In this document: positions 47,531 to 57,504 of the stretch, one piece after another | Numbering within the stretch: the stretch's first letter is position 1 | Layout of the letters: each line of letters starts with the position of its first letter | NCBI RefSeq assembly: GCF_900114585.1 | Contig: NZ_FOTL01000003.1 | Span: forward strand, 1-64,000 | Reading direction: 5' to 3' | DNA: 64,000 nt | Source: Methanobrevibacter olleyae | GTDB lineage: Archaea > Methanobacteriota > Methanobacteria > Methanobacteriales > Methanobacteriaceae | Notes under the pieces: model-generated | Told to the model about the DNA's origin: nothing | The model's input: the letters and a program-made list of their open reading frames with translations, nothing else | The model's database searches: none | Position numbers and translations under genes: made by a program

Positions 47531-48816
47531 TCGATTATATTAACAAATTTTATCCCTTTCCATTCCATCTTAACATTTTTATCTAATGTTAAGACTATTT
47601 TTTCATAATTGTCCTTAATTAATTCTAAGGATTCGCATTTTTCTTTAAGGATTTCCTTATCATTAATGGTTTTACAGATTTGATAATATTTACGTGTTTC
47701 AGGGGTTCTAACAACAAAGCTTATTTCTTTATTATTATATTTCCCAACTCTTATTTTATAATTTCTATGTAACAAGTTCAAAAATACAATATTTTCTAAT
47801 ATATTATTTTTGATATCTTCGCTAAATCCCATTATTGAATTATTAATTCCTGTATCTCCAACATAATACTTAGGTAATGTTTTTAATTCTTTATCTTTAG
47901 CAATATCATACCTACGTACTGAATAAAAAAGATGGGATTCTTCTAAGATTTTTAAATAGTCTAAAACTGTTGTTGGAGTAGTTTTTTTACAATCTTTTTT
48001 TAGGTACTTACATAAATTTTTTGATGATGTAAGATTACCTAAATTGAGTAAGGTGTATTTAATGATTCTTTCAAGTAATATAACATTTTTAATAGAATTT
48101 TTTTTAACGATATCCTGTAAAAATATAGTATTATAAACTCCAAAAACTAAATTCTTTAAAATATTATTCTTATTATCATACTCAAACAATATAGGTAATG
48201 ATCCGTATTTCACATATTCTTTAAACTCTTTAGAATAATCTTTATTCGAACTGACTTTAAATGCATTGTTTTTATCTAAGACTTGGAGTAATATTTCTTC
48301 TTTTTCTTTATTTGTAATTTTATTTAAGTTAGTTTTATTAAATTCATATTTTAACTCTAAAAATTCTCTAAATGATAAAGGCAATACTTTTATTTCATTG
48401 TATTCTAATTCAAAAAAGTTTTTTAATCTCTTAAAGTTAATACCTATAAAATATAAGTCTATGATAATATTATTATTTTCATTGATTTTTGACAATAGCT
48501 CAGGTAATATAAATTTCCAGTTGTGCAAATCTTGAATTTCATCAAAGAAGATATAATTATTCTTATTAGTTTTTATTTTTTTATTAATTAAGTTAGGTAG
48601 TTCGGAATCTTCTAAATTATTTTTTAATTTTAATAAATCGCAATCGATATTACATTCTATATAGATTATATTATTGTTTCTATCAGACTCTAATTCTTTT
48701 ACAAATTCTTTTACAATACTTGTTTTTCCAGATTGTCTCATCCCACTAATTAACTTAATTTTATTATTATCTTTATATTTCCTTAAATCATTTATATAAA
48801 CTTCTCTATTTAACAC
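47509..48816 (-). CDS. AAA+ ATPase with DUF4143 domain
   Basis: The 435-aa protein has Walker A GMRQSGKTSIVKEF, Walker B YIFFDEIQDLHNW, then the PLSFREFLELKYEF block. A C-terminal DUF4143-type half follows, with a PD-(D/E)xK-like ending (ENIVFLNLLHR, GKYNNKEISFVV). Such proteins are numerous in methanogens, and their role is unknown; links to defence or toxin-antitoxin systems have been proposed. The GTG start is preceded by AGGTGAT. It lies next to mrtA in the same orientation, separated by 178 bp. Codon use is more AT-rich than in mrt, which suggests different origin or low expression. Confidence 0.8.
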   Translation of the reverse strand: MLNREVYINDLRKYKDNNKIKLISGMRQSGKTSIVKEFVKELESDRNNNIIYIECNIDCDLLKLKNNLEDSELPNLINKKIKTNKNNYIFFDEIQDLHNWKFILPELLSKINENNNIIIDLYFIGINFKRLKNFFELEYNEIKVLPLSFREFLELKYEFNKTNLNKITNKEKEEILLQVLDKNNAFKVSSNKDYSKEFKEYVKYGSLPILFEYDNKNNILKNLVFGVYNTIFLQDIVKKNSIKNVILLERIIKYTLLNLGNLTSSKNLCKYLKKDCKKTTPTTVLDYLKILEESHLFYSVRRYDIAKDKELKTLPKYYVGDTGINNSIMGFSEDIKNNILENIVFLNLLHRNYKIRVGKYNNKEISFVVRTPETRKYYQICKTINDKEILKEKCESLELIKDNYEKIVLTLDKNVKMEWKGIKFVNIIDFLLEDD

Positions 48817-48994
48817 AATATCACCTTTTAATTAAGCTTATAAGTTTTAGATTTTTCTGTTTTTTGTATTGTGAATTTTTTATTTTAAGTTTGCTAATAA
48901 AAAAGAATTATATTTAATAAAATAAATATTGGAATTCTTTTTTTATTAGCAATTAATTTTTATCTAATAGTTTTTTAAGGTCATTTTGTTTTTC

Positions 48995-50671
48995 CTATTT
49001 TGAGAATGCCGGCAGAATGATACTTCTTTCACCATCTGCTTCAAATTCTCTTAGTGCACCTTTAGCAATACATTTTCTAGGATGTAGAAAGTCGAAGGAT
49101 AAATTCTTATCTGCAAATGCAATTTTAATTAATGGATTTACACAGAAAGCATCTCCCCTTGCAGCATGAGGTGCTTGAGCAATTCCAGCATATTCTGGTT
49201 GGTGTCCTACATTCATTGCATAGTTAGGATAGTTAGGCCCTCTTAATTCATGAATTAATCCTTCATCACTTCTAATAGATAATGAATTAGCTGCACCACA
49301 TTGGTCTTGTAAATCGTAACCATAGAATCCTAATCTGCTGTGAGATTCTTTATGTTCAATCATACTGAGATACCAACCATTTACTCCTGCATTAGAGTTT
49401 CCTGTTGCAAATGCTACAGAACATCCTGCAGCTGCGGAAATAACAGATGCTCTTTGAGAACCACCGAAATGGTCTTCAAGTAATGTTGGGATTTCGTACT
49501 GTTCTAAACCATAAATTGTAACTTCAGTAGCAATATCCTTTACATTATCAAAGTTAGCTTCTGCCTGACACATTCCATAATTTTTCTCTACATAATCTTT
49601 TCCATAGTAAATAAAATCATCTAATATATCATCAGTATATGTTGCACTTGCATATTGAGTAAATCCTACACCACCAGACATGTATGAACCTAGCCATACT
49701 TGGTCGTAAAAGGTTGCTGCCCCGCCAATTACTTCTAATGTAATTTTAGCAGGGTCATCACTAATTCTAGATGTTTGAATCATATCTGCAAAGATTCCAA
49801 ATGGAACTCCCCCTGGTTCATTTGCTCCTCTTGCACGTCTTGCAGGTAAAATTGCAGCCATACCAATTACATCTGCATGTTTAGCAGCATATGAAAAGTC
49901 AGCAATTGCCGCTTCTCCTGCACATAAACTGTATGCAGTAATGAAACTCATACCAATTTGCATAGCAGACCATCTAGATACAGTACCTCCATCACAAGCT
50001 CTAACAACTAATGTAGGCACTCTACTAACTTGGTAAGTTTTATTACCTATATATTCTTTAAGCATTTCTGCTTGTTCTTCTGGAAATTCTTTGTTGATAT
50101 CGATTAATACTCTTTTATCAAGTTCATCTGCTAATTCATCATTTCCAGTGAAGATTTTTGCATAACAGTCAGATGCAAGACCTGGGTGTACTTCTACCAT
50201 ATGTTCTTGAACTACAGCCCCTCCAGGAAGTGCATGGTTAATAGTTTCCATATATTCATTAATTGTTTCAGGTGTCACTTCAACACCTAATCTTTCTTGT
50301 AGCACAGAATGTGCAGTGTCCATTCCTACAATTACAGTTCTTTTAATATCATCAACTAATTGTTGGATTGCTGCGTTATTACAAAAGTGTAAGTCATCAC
50401 CTTCAACATAGTCTTCAGTACCAGATATTTTATAACTCATTAATTGTCTTTGTCCTAAAGGTACACCAATATCTGGGTTATAAAAAGGTAAATTATCTCT
50501 TTTTTTAGCTAATTCATTTGCAGCATCGAAAAATTCTCTTTTACGTGGAGATTGTTTCCATCCATCGAAACAGTAAAAACTTGTTTGTTGATCTTCTTGA
50601 TCTTCACCTTTAAATTTTTGAGTTAATGCCTCTAGAAAACGTTTATTTTCTAATTTTTCTCCTTTTGTCAT
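48995..50671 (-). CDS. mrtA: Methyl-coenzyme M reductase II subunit alpha
   Basis: The alpha subunit of MCR forms methane from methyl-CoM and CoB at nickel F430. The 558-aa protein has [35 protein letters not shown] (holding the methylated arginine of characterised MCRs), the signature [20 protein letters not shown], and [17 protein letters not shown], which contains the thioglycine, didehydroaspartate and methylcysteine positions. Its start overlaps the mrtG stop (TAATG) with AGGTGATG upstream. I call it mrt rather than mcr because the operon order is B-D-G-A with no C gene. Phylogeny would be decisive. Confidence 0.9.
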   Translation of the reverse strand: MTKGEKLENKRFLEALTQKFKGEDQEDQQTSFYCFDGWKQSPRKREFFDAANELAKKRDNLPFYNPDIGVPLGQRQLMSYKISGTEDYVEGDDLHFCNNAAIQQLVDDIKRTVIVGMDTAHSVLQERLGVEVTPETINEYMETINHALPGGAVVQEHMVEVHPGLASDCYAKIFTGNDELADELDKRVLIDINKEFPEEQAEMLKEYIGNKTYQVSRVPTLVVRACDGGTVSRWSAMQIGMSFITAYSLCAGEAAIADFSYAAKHADVIGMAAILPARRARGANEPGGVPFGIFADMIQTSRISDDPAKITLEVIGGAATFYDQVWLGSYMSGGVGFTQYASATYTDDILDDFIYYGKDYVEKNYGMCQAEANFDNVKDIATEVTIYGLEQYEIPTLLEDHFGGSQRASVISAAAGCSVAFATGNSNAGVNGWYLSMIEHKESHSRLGFYGYDLQDQCGAANSLSIRSDEGLIHELRGPNYPNYAMNVGHQPEYAGIAQAPHAARGDAFCVNPLIKIAFADKNLSFDFLHPRKCIAKGALREFEADGERSIILPAFSK

Positions 50672-51468
50672 TAAGCATCACCTAATCTCTTTTTCAAATC
50701 ATCTTTAAATACATTTAATCCAAAACCTCCTTCAGTACGAGAGGTATGAATATTTTCTACAACGTCTACAAGTTCTTTATCGGTTCTTAAACCAATATTA
50801 TCTGCTCTGTAAATCGTAGTAATTTCATTAAGGTAATCTTCAGGAAGAGGTTCCCCTAGATCTACACTTTCATCAAGGAGACGACCTACTTGATCTTTTA
50901 TATAAACGATATGGCCAGTTTCTTCATCATAAACATATCTTTGTAATCCATCAAACATTAAGCCATTTTCATCTAGTCTTAATGAGTGTCCATGTACTGT
51001 TGCACCTCTCATACCAGATCTTGCAGGGTCAAATAAATCAGTTTCTACTAATTCTTTAGATATTTTTTCTAAGTCAGACTCCCTTATTTCAATCACTTGT
51101 CTTCCAGATAGTGTTCCAGTATCCACTCCCCTATATCTCCACATATACATTCTTGCTCTGTCATATGGCTGGGAAGGAGCATTATACATAGAGTCTGCAA
51201 ATTGAATATATCTTACACGAATCCCTTCTTTAGCACCATGAATTGGTTCGACTAAATCTCTTATAGGGTCTTCATTTAAATCCATTTCATCTAATGGAGG
51301 GTGTACTTTTTTATAATCTTGCCCTGGAGTTCTATGGCCTAAAATTCTTACAAGTCCTTCATCGGAAATTTCTCTTATATTCTTTAATTGATGATTGGGG
51401 TTCATGTGATTTCTTCTATTTTCAGCAATTTTAGTATCTCCTGGAGCAAATTGAGCTTTATATGTCAT
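50671..51468 (-). CDS. mrtG: Methyl-coenzyme M reductase II subunit gamma
   Basis: The 265-aa protein begins [20 protein letters not shown] and includes [38 protein letters not shown] and [20 protein letters not shown], all gamma-subunit blocks that line the active-site channel. The length is normal. It overlaps mrtA by one base and begins 10 bases after the mrtD stop, so the three are tightly coupled. GGTGAAA precedes the ATG. Confidence 0.93.
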   Translation of the reverse strand: MTYKAQFAPGDTKIAENRRNHMNPNHQLKNIREISDEGLVRILGHRTPGQDYKKVHPPLDEMDLNEDPIRDLVEPIHGAKEGIRVRYIQFADSMYNAPSQPYDRARMYMWRYRGVDTGTLSGRQVIEIRESDLEKISKELVETDLFDPARSGMRGATVHGHSLRLDENGLMFDGLQRYVYDEETGHIVYIKDQVGRLLDESVDLGEPLPEDYLNEITTIYRADNIGLRTDKELVDVVENIHTSRTEGGFGLNVFKDDLKKRLGDA

Positions 51469-51478
51469 ATTTTCACCT

Positions 51479-51997
51479 TTAAATCATATTTATTGTTTCA
51501 GAACTTCGAGCACGTGAATCAACCATACCGATATATCTCTCATCTATTGAATCTTCAAAATTTCTTCCATATTTTAAATAATCACTTACTGTAGTTTGAG
51601 TTTTGGTAAAAATACCAATCATTAAAATATATTTGCAGGGCAAAATTTCATCAAGTATTATTTCGATGGATTCCATAATCTCATTTAGTAATTTAACATC
51701 TATTGTTAAAATTATCTCACCAATAAGCAGTCTTAAATCAATATTCTGACCTTTTACATTGATGCTTTTTCTGTATTGGTGGTTTACAGGTGTTCCTCTC
51801 GCGGGACCATAATAAACAGTTTTTGGTAATGAAGGACCATGCACTATTCCTCTCACGATTCCATCAAGCTCAAAGATTTTATTTAATACTTTTTCAGATG
51901 TTTCTGGCTTTAAAAATCTGTTGGGAACTATTTTTATATCGATGATTTTGCAGACTTCATCATTAGCATTGATTTTATTTTCTTTTTCAGTGCTCAT
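51479..51997 (-). CDS. mrtD: Methyl-coenzyme M reductase operon protein D
   Basis: McrD/MrtD is not part of the mature enzyme and is thought to help assemble or deliver MCR. The 172-aa protein has IVPNRFLKPETSEKVLNKIF, the cysteine-free region IVRGIVHGPSLPKTVYYGPARGTPV and DLRLLIGEIILTIDV. I chose the ATG at 51997 (MSTEKENKIN), because GGTGAAA sits before it; a start 13 codons upstream would overlap mrtB. It lies ten bases after the mrtB stop. Confidence 0.9.
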   Translation of the reverse strand: MSTEKENKINANDEVCKIIDIKIVPNRFLKPETSEKVLNKIFELDGIVRGIVHGPSLPKTVYYGPARGTPVNHQYRKSINVKGQNIDLRLLIGEIILTIDVKLLNEIMESIEIILDEILPCKYILMIGIFTKTQTTVSDYLKYGRNFEDSIDERYIGMVDSRARSSETINMI

Positions 51998-52007
51998 TAT
52001 TTCACCT

Positions 52008-53342
52008 TTAAATTTTATCTTTAATTTCTCCTGCACCTTCTGCTACAAACTTAATAGGTTCTCTTAATGTATCAATGGTACTATATACTGTACCAATTAA
52101 TGCAGAGGTTCTTTCTACTGAAAACATTTGTGTTCCTGCATCTAGACACATTGCTACAGCTGCACAAGGTATTGCATAACCTTTAGCATGTCTTGTTACT
52201 ACGTGGTTTCCGTGGAAAGTACCTGGTCCACCTCCTCCATAGATTGAGTGAGAGAAGAAACTGAATCCTACACCTACCCCCTCTACTCTACCGAAATCTA
52301 CTCCAGGTAGTCCAGTTTCATATTCAAGAATGTCATTATAATAAAGTACAGTGGATGCTACTGCTTGAGCAGCTCTTGCAGCACCACAATTTACAATATT
52401 TGCAGCTAATAATCCTGCAGCAGCATAAGCATTCCATAGTGCCCAATCTACAGGTTCATACATATTGTATCCGGAATTCATTTTTTTTAAAACTCTAATA
52501 ACTCCATCTTCAAGTGCCAATCCTACGAGAGTTTCAATAACAGTACCTACACTTCCTTTTCCATTTTCTTTAACTAATTCATATACTAAATTATTAGCAT
52601 TTAAACCTTGGAAAGCCAGTCCCAATAAATGGCTACGCTCATAAGCTCCAGTTGCATCTCCAGTTTCAAACATAGCAGTTTGTTCCATAATAGAGGACAA
52701 TGCAGCAGCGTTTAATGTATTCTTATTTGTAATAGCAACTACATGATTTGCCATAACATTTCTAAGACCATAGCCTAATCCTTCAAAAAGTACTGGAGGT
52801 CCTAAAATCGCACTGATGTTTGCACCACTTAAATCAAGTGTTTGAGGATAAGCTCCCATTACTGCGGTTTTGACTGTTGATGCATCAAAGATATTAACAT
52901 CAAATGTATCAATAATAGACTGAGTTACTGCAGCTCCAGTAACTAATGAAGAAACAGTATAATCCCCAGCCATTTTGATTCTTTCATTAGGTACTTGAAC
53001 TAAGAGTTGATTGCCCTTATTAATTAAAGAAACAGATATATCATCATCATCATCACTAACTCTTACTATTTTCCTAATTTTCTCACCAATTATTTCAGCA
53101 TTTTCTGTAATTGGTAAATCAAGTTCACGTCCTGGGATAAATCTACCTTTTCCTCCTAATGCTCCATTTTTAAGCCCTTTTTCAATTCCACTTAAATTTA
53201 CTGCAACAGATCTTTTAATATTATATATAATATTTTCAATTGCAGGATTTCTCATAGGGCTTATAGCTTCTAATGGAACATCAGATTCTAATAATTTACC
53301 ATTAGGATCATATAAATCTATTTTGTCATCATATATTGGCAT
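52008..53342 (-). CDS. mrtB: Methyl-coenzyme M reductase II subunit beta
   Basis: The 444-aa beta subunit starts [20 protein letters not shown] and contains [41 protein letters not shown] and the active-site face [25 protein letters not shown] chose the ATG at 53342 because AAAGGTGGG is correctly spaced before it. It heads the mrtBDGA operon. A GTAATA-N16-TATTAC dyad with an internal TATA-like sequence lies 286 bp upstream (53628-53655). Confidence 0.93.
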   Translation of the reverse strand: MPIYDDKIDLYDPNGKLLESDVPLEAISPMRNPAIENIIYNIKRSVAVNLSGIEKGLKNGALGGKGRFIPGRELDLPITENAEIIGEKIRKIVRVSDDDDDISVSLINKGNQLLVQVPNERIKMAGDYTVSSLVTGAAVTQSIIDTFDVNIFDASTVKTAVMGAYPQTLDLSGANISAILGPPVLFEGLGYGLRNVMANHVVAITNKNTLNAAALSSIMEQTAMFETGDATGAYERSHLLGLAFQGLNANNLVYELVKENGKGSVGTVIETLVGLALEDGVIRVLKKMNSGYNMYEPVDWALWNAYAAAGLLAANIVNCGAARAAQAVASTVLYYNDILEYETGLPGVDFGRVEGVGVGFSFFSHSIYGGGGPGTFHGNHVVTRHAKGYAIPCAAVAMCLDAGTQMFSVERTSALIGTVYSTIDTLREPIKFVAEGAGEIKDKI

Positions 53343-53627
53343 TTTCCCACCTTTCAATTCTATAAAAAAATAAATTATAGAGAAAAATTTTAATTAAATA
53401 TTGAGATATTTTAGATGGTTTTATTAAAAAATATTTAAATAATCTTAATTTTAATTAGTTCTAATTAATTTTTACCAGTATTAATTAATTTTTATTAGTT
53501 AGAATCATTCATATCAATCATTTTAATTTATTTATAATTAATTCTGCATTGTAAAAATTTTCTATTAAACAATATTTTCCCTATTTTTGATTATTTTTCA
53601 CAAAAAATAATCATTTTTTTATATTAA

Positions 53628-53655
53628 GTAATACTTATATAAACTTTTTTATTAC
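53628..53655 (-). promoter_or_regulatory. GTAATA-N16-TATTAC dyad upstream of mrtB
   Basis: Both 6-bp half-sites are exact inverted repeats. Read on the minus strand, the spacer contains AGTTTATATAAG, a good TATA box preceded by an A-rich BRE-like stretch, pointed toward mrtB. A protein bound to the half-sites would straddle TBP. The immediate sequence AAGTAATACTT is itself an 11-bp palindrome. Confidence 0.55.
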
Positions 53656-53962
53656 AATATTTTTTTTTATTCCTATTCATTTCTATTATTTTAGGATTTT
53701 AGGGATTAATTATAATTTTTTTACCATAATTCCAATTTTTTTTAATTTTTTAATTAAAATTAAGATTATTTAAATATTTTTTAATTCTTATGCATTTATT
53801 TTATTATCTTTAATTCATTGTATTTTTATTTATTTTCATTATTTTCTTTATATTTTTATTTATAATTTAAAAATTAAGCTAAATGTTGAATATTTTTTGA
53901 TTTTAATTAGTATTTATTCTTATTTTATTGTTTGTTTTATTTTTCAGTGATATTTTAATTTA

Positions 53963-53990
53963 GTAATACTTTTTTAAGGATATATGATAC
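53963..53990. promoter_or_regulatory. Degenerate GTAATA-N16 dyad
   Basis: One half-site is exact (GTAATA); the other reads TGATAC, matching four of six positions. It is included because it lies in the same spacer and keeps the 16-bp spacing. Confidence 0.25.
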
Positions 53991-54385
53991 TAATTTTTTA
54001 TAAAAGAATTCTTTTATTTTTTTTACTTTTATTATTTTAGAAAAGAATCATAGGAGGGAATCCTTAAAATTTTAGCCTATTATCACTATTTTTGAATTAA
54101 AAAATAAGATTCAATTAAAAAAATTCTTAAGATGCCTTAGTTAAATCATTGTTTTTATGGTCTTTTTAATAATAATGATGATTTAATTGAAATTTTCCTT
54201 TATGAATTTTGGATTCAAATTATTTATTTTTGTGGTGTAAAAAAAAATATGGTGATCATGGTTAGAGCTTTAATTACATAAGCTTTTTATCTAATTTGGG
54301 TTTTATTAAATAAAACTATTTATAAGATCATTTTTCTTAAGATCATTTTTCTTAATGTCCTTTTTCTAATATCCTTTTTCTAATA

Positions 54386-54748
54386 TCATTTTTCTATAGT
54401 TATATTACCAATGTTTAAATCGTATCCTTTTAATACATTAACTCTATGGCTACCACATTTTGGACATAAGACCATAGGGATTATTTCTTTGTTTATGTTA
54501 TCTATTAGTCCTATATAATTACAGTTGTAACATTTAATTTTAGCATCAGCTTCATTAACAATTAGCTCTGCATTTTCTGCTAATGTATCTTTTGATAAAA
54601 CACTAAAAATGTATTTTAATTTATCAGTTGTTATCCAGTTTAATTTTCCAATTTCAACATTAATTTCTGTTACTTTATTTGCATCATATTCTTCTGCAGT
54701 TTCTAATGCAACATTTAGAATACTTTGTACTACTGTTGAGCTATGCAT
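54386..54748 (-). CDS. hypA2: Divergent HypA paralogue
   Basis: The 120-aa protein has the HypA fold: helical start VVQSILNVALETAEEYDANK, strand/zinc region with CYNC and CPKC, and the ending VNVLKGYDLNIGNITIEK. The canonical nickel-binding N-terminus MHE is changed to MHS, so Glu3 is lost while His2 remains. It lies between the divergent mrt and flp genes, far from hypB. It may serve a special nickel enzyme, or may have lost nickel transfer. The start has GAGGTT upstream. Confidence 0.8.
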   Translation of the reverse strand: MHSSTVVQSILNVALETAEEYDANKVTEINVEIGKLNWITTDKLKYIFSVLSKDTLAENAELIVNEADAKIKCYNCNYIGLIDNINKEIIPMVLCPKCGSHRVNVLKGYDLNIGNITIEK

Positions 54749-54919
54749 ATTATAACCTCATTAATATCTTAATTGAGTTTAGAGATTAAATATAATTTTA
54801 TTAAAATTAACCATGTGGAATTGTAGCTGACTATCACAATTAAAATTTATATTTAAACTCTATTGAACTCTATTTTCTATCACAATATACTTTTTTATCC
54901 AGGAAAGCATTTTGCTAAT

Positions 54920-54947
54920 TTGTAATTAGTTGGCATTCTAATTACAA
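54920..54947 (-). other. Hairpin in the presumed hypA2 leader
   Basis: TTGTAATTAG and CTAATTACAA form a perfect 10-bp stem around an 8-nt loop. On the minus strand, AGCAAAATGCT (54906-54916, itself self-complementary at its ends) follows. Two copies of ATTGTGATAG also occur in this leader (54876 and 54831 regions). It is a candidate structured leader element. Confidence 0.4.
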
Positions 54948-54988
54948 GAGGGTGATTATTAGTTCTAATAATCAATTATCTATTAATA

Positions 54989-55016
54989 GTAATAATTATA
55001 TAAATCTTTTTATTAC
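54989..55016 (-). promoter_or_regulatory. GTAATA-N16-TATTAC dyad upstream of hypA2
   Basis: The half-sites are exact and extend to TAGTAATAA/TTATTACTA (9 bp each). The minus-strand spacer contains AGATTTATATAAT, a TATA box toward hypA2, whose start lies 241 bp away. The arrangement matches that upstream of mrtB in spacing, TATA position and orientation. Confidence 0.55.
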
Positions 55017-55310
55017 TAATATTTTTTTTAATTTAATCTATTCCTCCTATTTATATCAATAACCTAATAATTTAATTTATTTTATTATATGATTGTTTAT
55101 TTTTGCTTATTTTTTAATAATAGTCAATTTTAATGATTTTATTTTTTTATCTTAATTTAAAAATTTAATTCAATGGGATTGTTTTCATTGTTTATTTAAT
55201 AAAATTACTTAATTTTCTATAAAATTAGTTTATATTAATTTTTATAGTTATTGAATGTTTATTTTTCCTTATTATTTTGATTGAATCATTATACATTATT
55301 AAAAATTTTA

Positions 55311-55338
55311 GTAATACTTATATATAAAAATTTATTAC
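55311..55338. promoter_or_regulatory. GTAATA-N16-TATTAC dyad in the hypA2-flpC spacer
   Basis: Exact half-sites enclose CTTATATATAAAAATT, a near-symmetrical TATA sequence that could serve either strand. No gene lies close. If it drives flpC the leader would exceed 1 kb; if it reads leftward it would enter the hypA2 leader. Confidence 0.5.
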
Positions 55339-55583
55339 AGGTTCTTTAGAAAATAATTTAATCTAAAAAATTTTTTAAATTCTTTTTTAAAAGAATTTGC
55401 TTATTTAATTGGAATAGTACTTTAAAAATACTTAAAAATATCTACATTTTTATAGGATGTAATATATTTGCTAATAAGAAGATTACTATTTGTCTAAATT
55501 AAAGCTCTGTTGAAATCCTTTAAGCTTTTATAAGTGAGAACTATTATTTCATAATTTAAAAGGATTTTATCTTTTAAATTAAT

Positions 55584-55687
55584 ATAAAAATAGGATTTCA
55601 GATAATAAATATAAAAATAGGATTTCAGATAATAAATATAAAAATAGGATTTAGAAAATAAATAAAAAAATAGGATTTCAGAAAAGT
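55584..55687. repeat. Four tandem repeats, 26-27-bp period
   Basis: ATAAAAATAGGATTTCAGAT recurs with TAGGATTT at 55591, 55618, 55645 and 55671. The third copy is slightly diverged. Confidence 0.9.
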
Positions 55688-55794
55688 CCTTATATTAGCT
55701 TTTCAATTTTATGCTATCTTGTATCTATGTGTTTTTAAAAGTATTATTAATAAGAGTTTTAAAGAGTGCTTTTTATATTTTTTAAAAGTATTAC

Positions 55795-55822
55795 TTAATA
55801 CGAATTTTAAAAAAAGTATTAC
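55795..55822. promoter_or_regulatory. Near-match dyad TTAATA-N16-TATTAC
   Basis: One half differs at one base. It overlaps GTATTACTTAATAC, a 14-bp palindrome at 55788-55801, and a second GTATTAC 28 bp downstream of the first. It lies 590 bp before flpC. Confidence 0.35.
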
Positions 55823-56411
55823 TATATTTTATTTCTGATTAAATAGTTCTTTTTCTCTAAAAAAATGGCTAAAAATTTAAATTTTCTTTAAATTATAAAA
55901 TATATTGTTTATTTCATTAAATAATTGATTTTTGGATGTTATTTTAGATTATATTTTTCATCATAAAAATTCTTTTCTAATAGAATTATTACTTTTTTAA
56001 AATAATTGCTATTAGATTAGTTATATTAATTTTAACGTATTTTTATCCTTTTTAGACTAATTTAGAACATGATAATTTATTATTTTTTAACAATACTTCT
56101 TTTTATTCACTTTAATTTTACTAAATTTTTCAAAATATTTATATAAGTATTACTAATTATATAAATAGTGTGATTATTAAATTTAAATCACATTAACTTG
56201 TTTATTAAAATTTAAGTATTACTTTATAATATTCTTTTTAAATGGTTTTTCCGTTTTTTATATGAGTATTATAGTGATTATACTTATTTATTTTAATAAT
56301 AAAGTAATAAGAGAATAATTTCTTAACTTAGGTAATTTCCTAGAATTAAATCCTTTTAGATCAATCAGAGGATTTAATTTCTTTAAGAATAAATTTTGGA
56401 GATAGAATTTT

Positions 56412-57491
56412 ATGTTAGACATAAAACATACAATATGTCCTTCATGCTCTGTAGGATGTGGGTTAAACATTGTTTCAAAAGATGGAGTGGTGGTAGGAAC
56501 CTATCCTTATAAAAGGCATCCTATTAATGAAGGGAAAAATTGTTTAAATGGTCGAAATTCCATATTGCAATTTGAAGATTCAATCAAAAAACCTTCATTT
56601 GTAAAAAACAACGAACTTGAAGAATCGGATAATGAATCTATAATTAAGGCAATTAAAGATCAACTAGATTCTATTGATGCTAATGAATTAGCTATCATTT
56701 GTTCTGGAAATAATACAAATGAGGAAATTGATAGAATAATTAAATTTGCTGAAGAATATGGAAGTGAAAAAATAGGATTTTATGGATATAATTTCCCTAA
56801 CTTTTTTGGTGATGTAGCTAGCTATGATGATGTATATAATGCAAGTACTATACTAGCTATTGGGGATATTTATAGGGATAATCCTTTATTAGGTAGAAGA
56901 ATAGTATTATCTAAAGAAAATGGAGCAAAACTCATTAATTTAGATGATGTAGAAAAATCTATAACTTCATTAAATGCAGATGAATTTATTCAATTTAAAG
57001 ATGGAGAATTTGCAGATAAAATTGATGCTTTAAAAGATCAATTAGATGAAAATTCTGTCATTATTGTAAATAAAATTGATAGTAAAGAGGATTTTGCTTT
57101 AATTGAAGGATTATCTAAAGGGGCTAATGCAAAGTTATTACCTGTATTTAATGCTCCTAATAGTAAAGGTGCTATGAATAGATTAAATTCATTAGACAAT
57201 GATGAAATTAAGGACCTTATTGATAACTCTAAAGTACTTATTGTTGTTAAAGATAATTTATTAGATTATTTATCTGAAGATGACATTAAAGGAAAAAGTT
57301 TTATTGTAAATATTTCTAATGAGAAAAATCGTTTTGCTGAACTTTCAGATATAGTTCTTCCAGGTAAATTCTGGGTAGAGAAAAGTGGAACTTTCACTAA
57401 TTGTGAAGGTTTAGAACAAAACTTTAGTATATCTGCAGAATGTGAAAATGATAATTTAAGTGAAATAGAAATGTTCGATGAACTTGCTTAA
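56412..57491 (+). CDS. flpC: FlpC-like short formate-dehydrogenase-alpha-like protein
   Basis: The 359-aa protein carries the [4Fe-4S] motif of molybdopterin oxidoreductases at C9, C12, C16 and C44 (CPSCSVGCG ... EGKNC). It ends with the family block SDIVLPGKFWVEKSGTFTNC. It is about half the length of FdhA: the middle domain is shortened, the C-terminal molybdopterin-binding domain is missing, and I see no active-site Cys/Sec region. It therefore probably does not bind a full molybdopterin catalytic site. GGAGAT precedes the ATG. It heads flpC-flpB-flpD. The name follows my memory of the Methanothermobacter flp operon. Confidence 0.65.
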   Translation: MLDIKHTICPSCSVGCGLNIVSKDGVVVGTYPYKRHPINEGKNCLNGRNSILQFEDSIKKPSFVKNNELEESDNESIIKAIKDQLDSIDANELAIICSGNNTNEEIDRIIKFAEEYGSEKIGFYGYNFPNFFGDVASYDDVYNASTILAIGDIYRDNPLLGRRIVLSKENGAKLINLDDVEKSITSLNADEFIQFKDGEFADKIDALKDQLDENSVIIVNKIDSKEDFALIEGLSKGANAKLLPVFNAPNSKGAMNRLNSLDNDEIKDLIDNSKVLIVVKDNLLDYLSEDDIKGKSFIVNISNEKNRFAELSDIVLPGKFWVEKSGTFTNCEGLEQNFSISAECENDNLSEIEMFDELA

Positions 57492-57504
57492 TATCGGTGA
57501 TAGT

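Larger units (their letters stand above)
53343..54385. other. Gene-free region upstream of mrtB
   Basis: This 1.04 kb has no ORF I can support. It contains an exact GTAATA-N16-TATTAC dyad at 53628-53655, a weaker one at 53963-53990, a palindrome AAAAGAATTCTTTT near 54003-54016, and an isolated purine-rich AGGAGGGAA at 54053-54061 with no following start codon. Confidence 0.5.
54749..56411. other. Gene-free region between hypA2 and flpC
   Basis: This 1.66 kb has no supportable ORF. It holds a hairpin (54920-54947), dyads at 54989-55016, 55311-55338 and 55795-55822, a 27-bp tandem repeat at 55584-55687, and further AAGTATTACT half-elements at 56146 and 56215. Such a long, patterned, gene-free stretch suggests long leaders or untranslated RNAs, which cannot be shown from sequence alone. 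Confidence 0.5.

Noticed and set aside
48995-50671. Calling the MCR operon mcr (isoenzyme I)
   Set aside because: No mcrC gene and no mtr genes nearby; the B-D-G-A order matches mrt. Kept as a point to verify by phylogeny.
54053-54061. AGGAGGGAA as a ribosome site for a small gene
   Set aside because: No start codon follows at a usable distance.
56288-56470. Minus-strand 60-codon frame overlapping the flpC start
   Set aside because: Antisense to the conserved CPSC region of flpC with no family resemblance.
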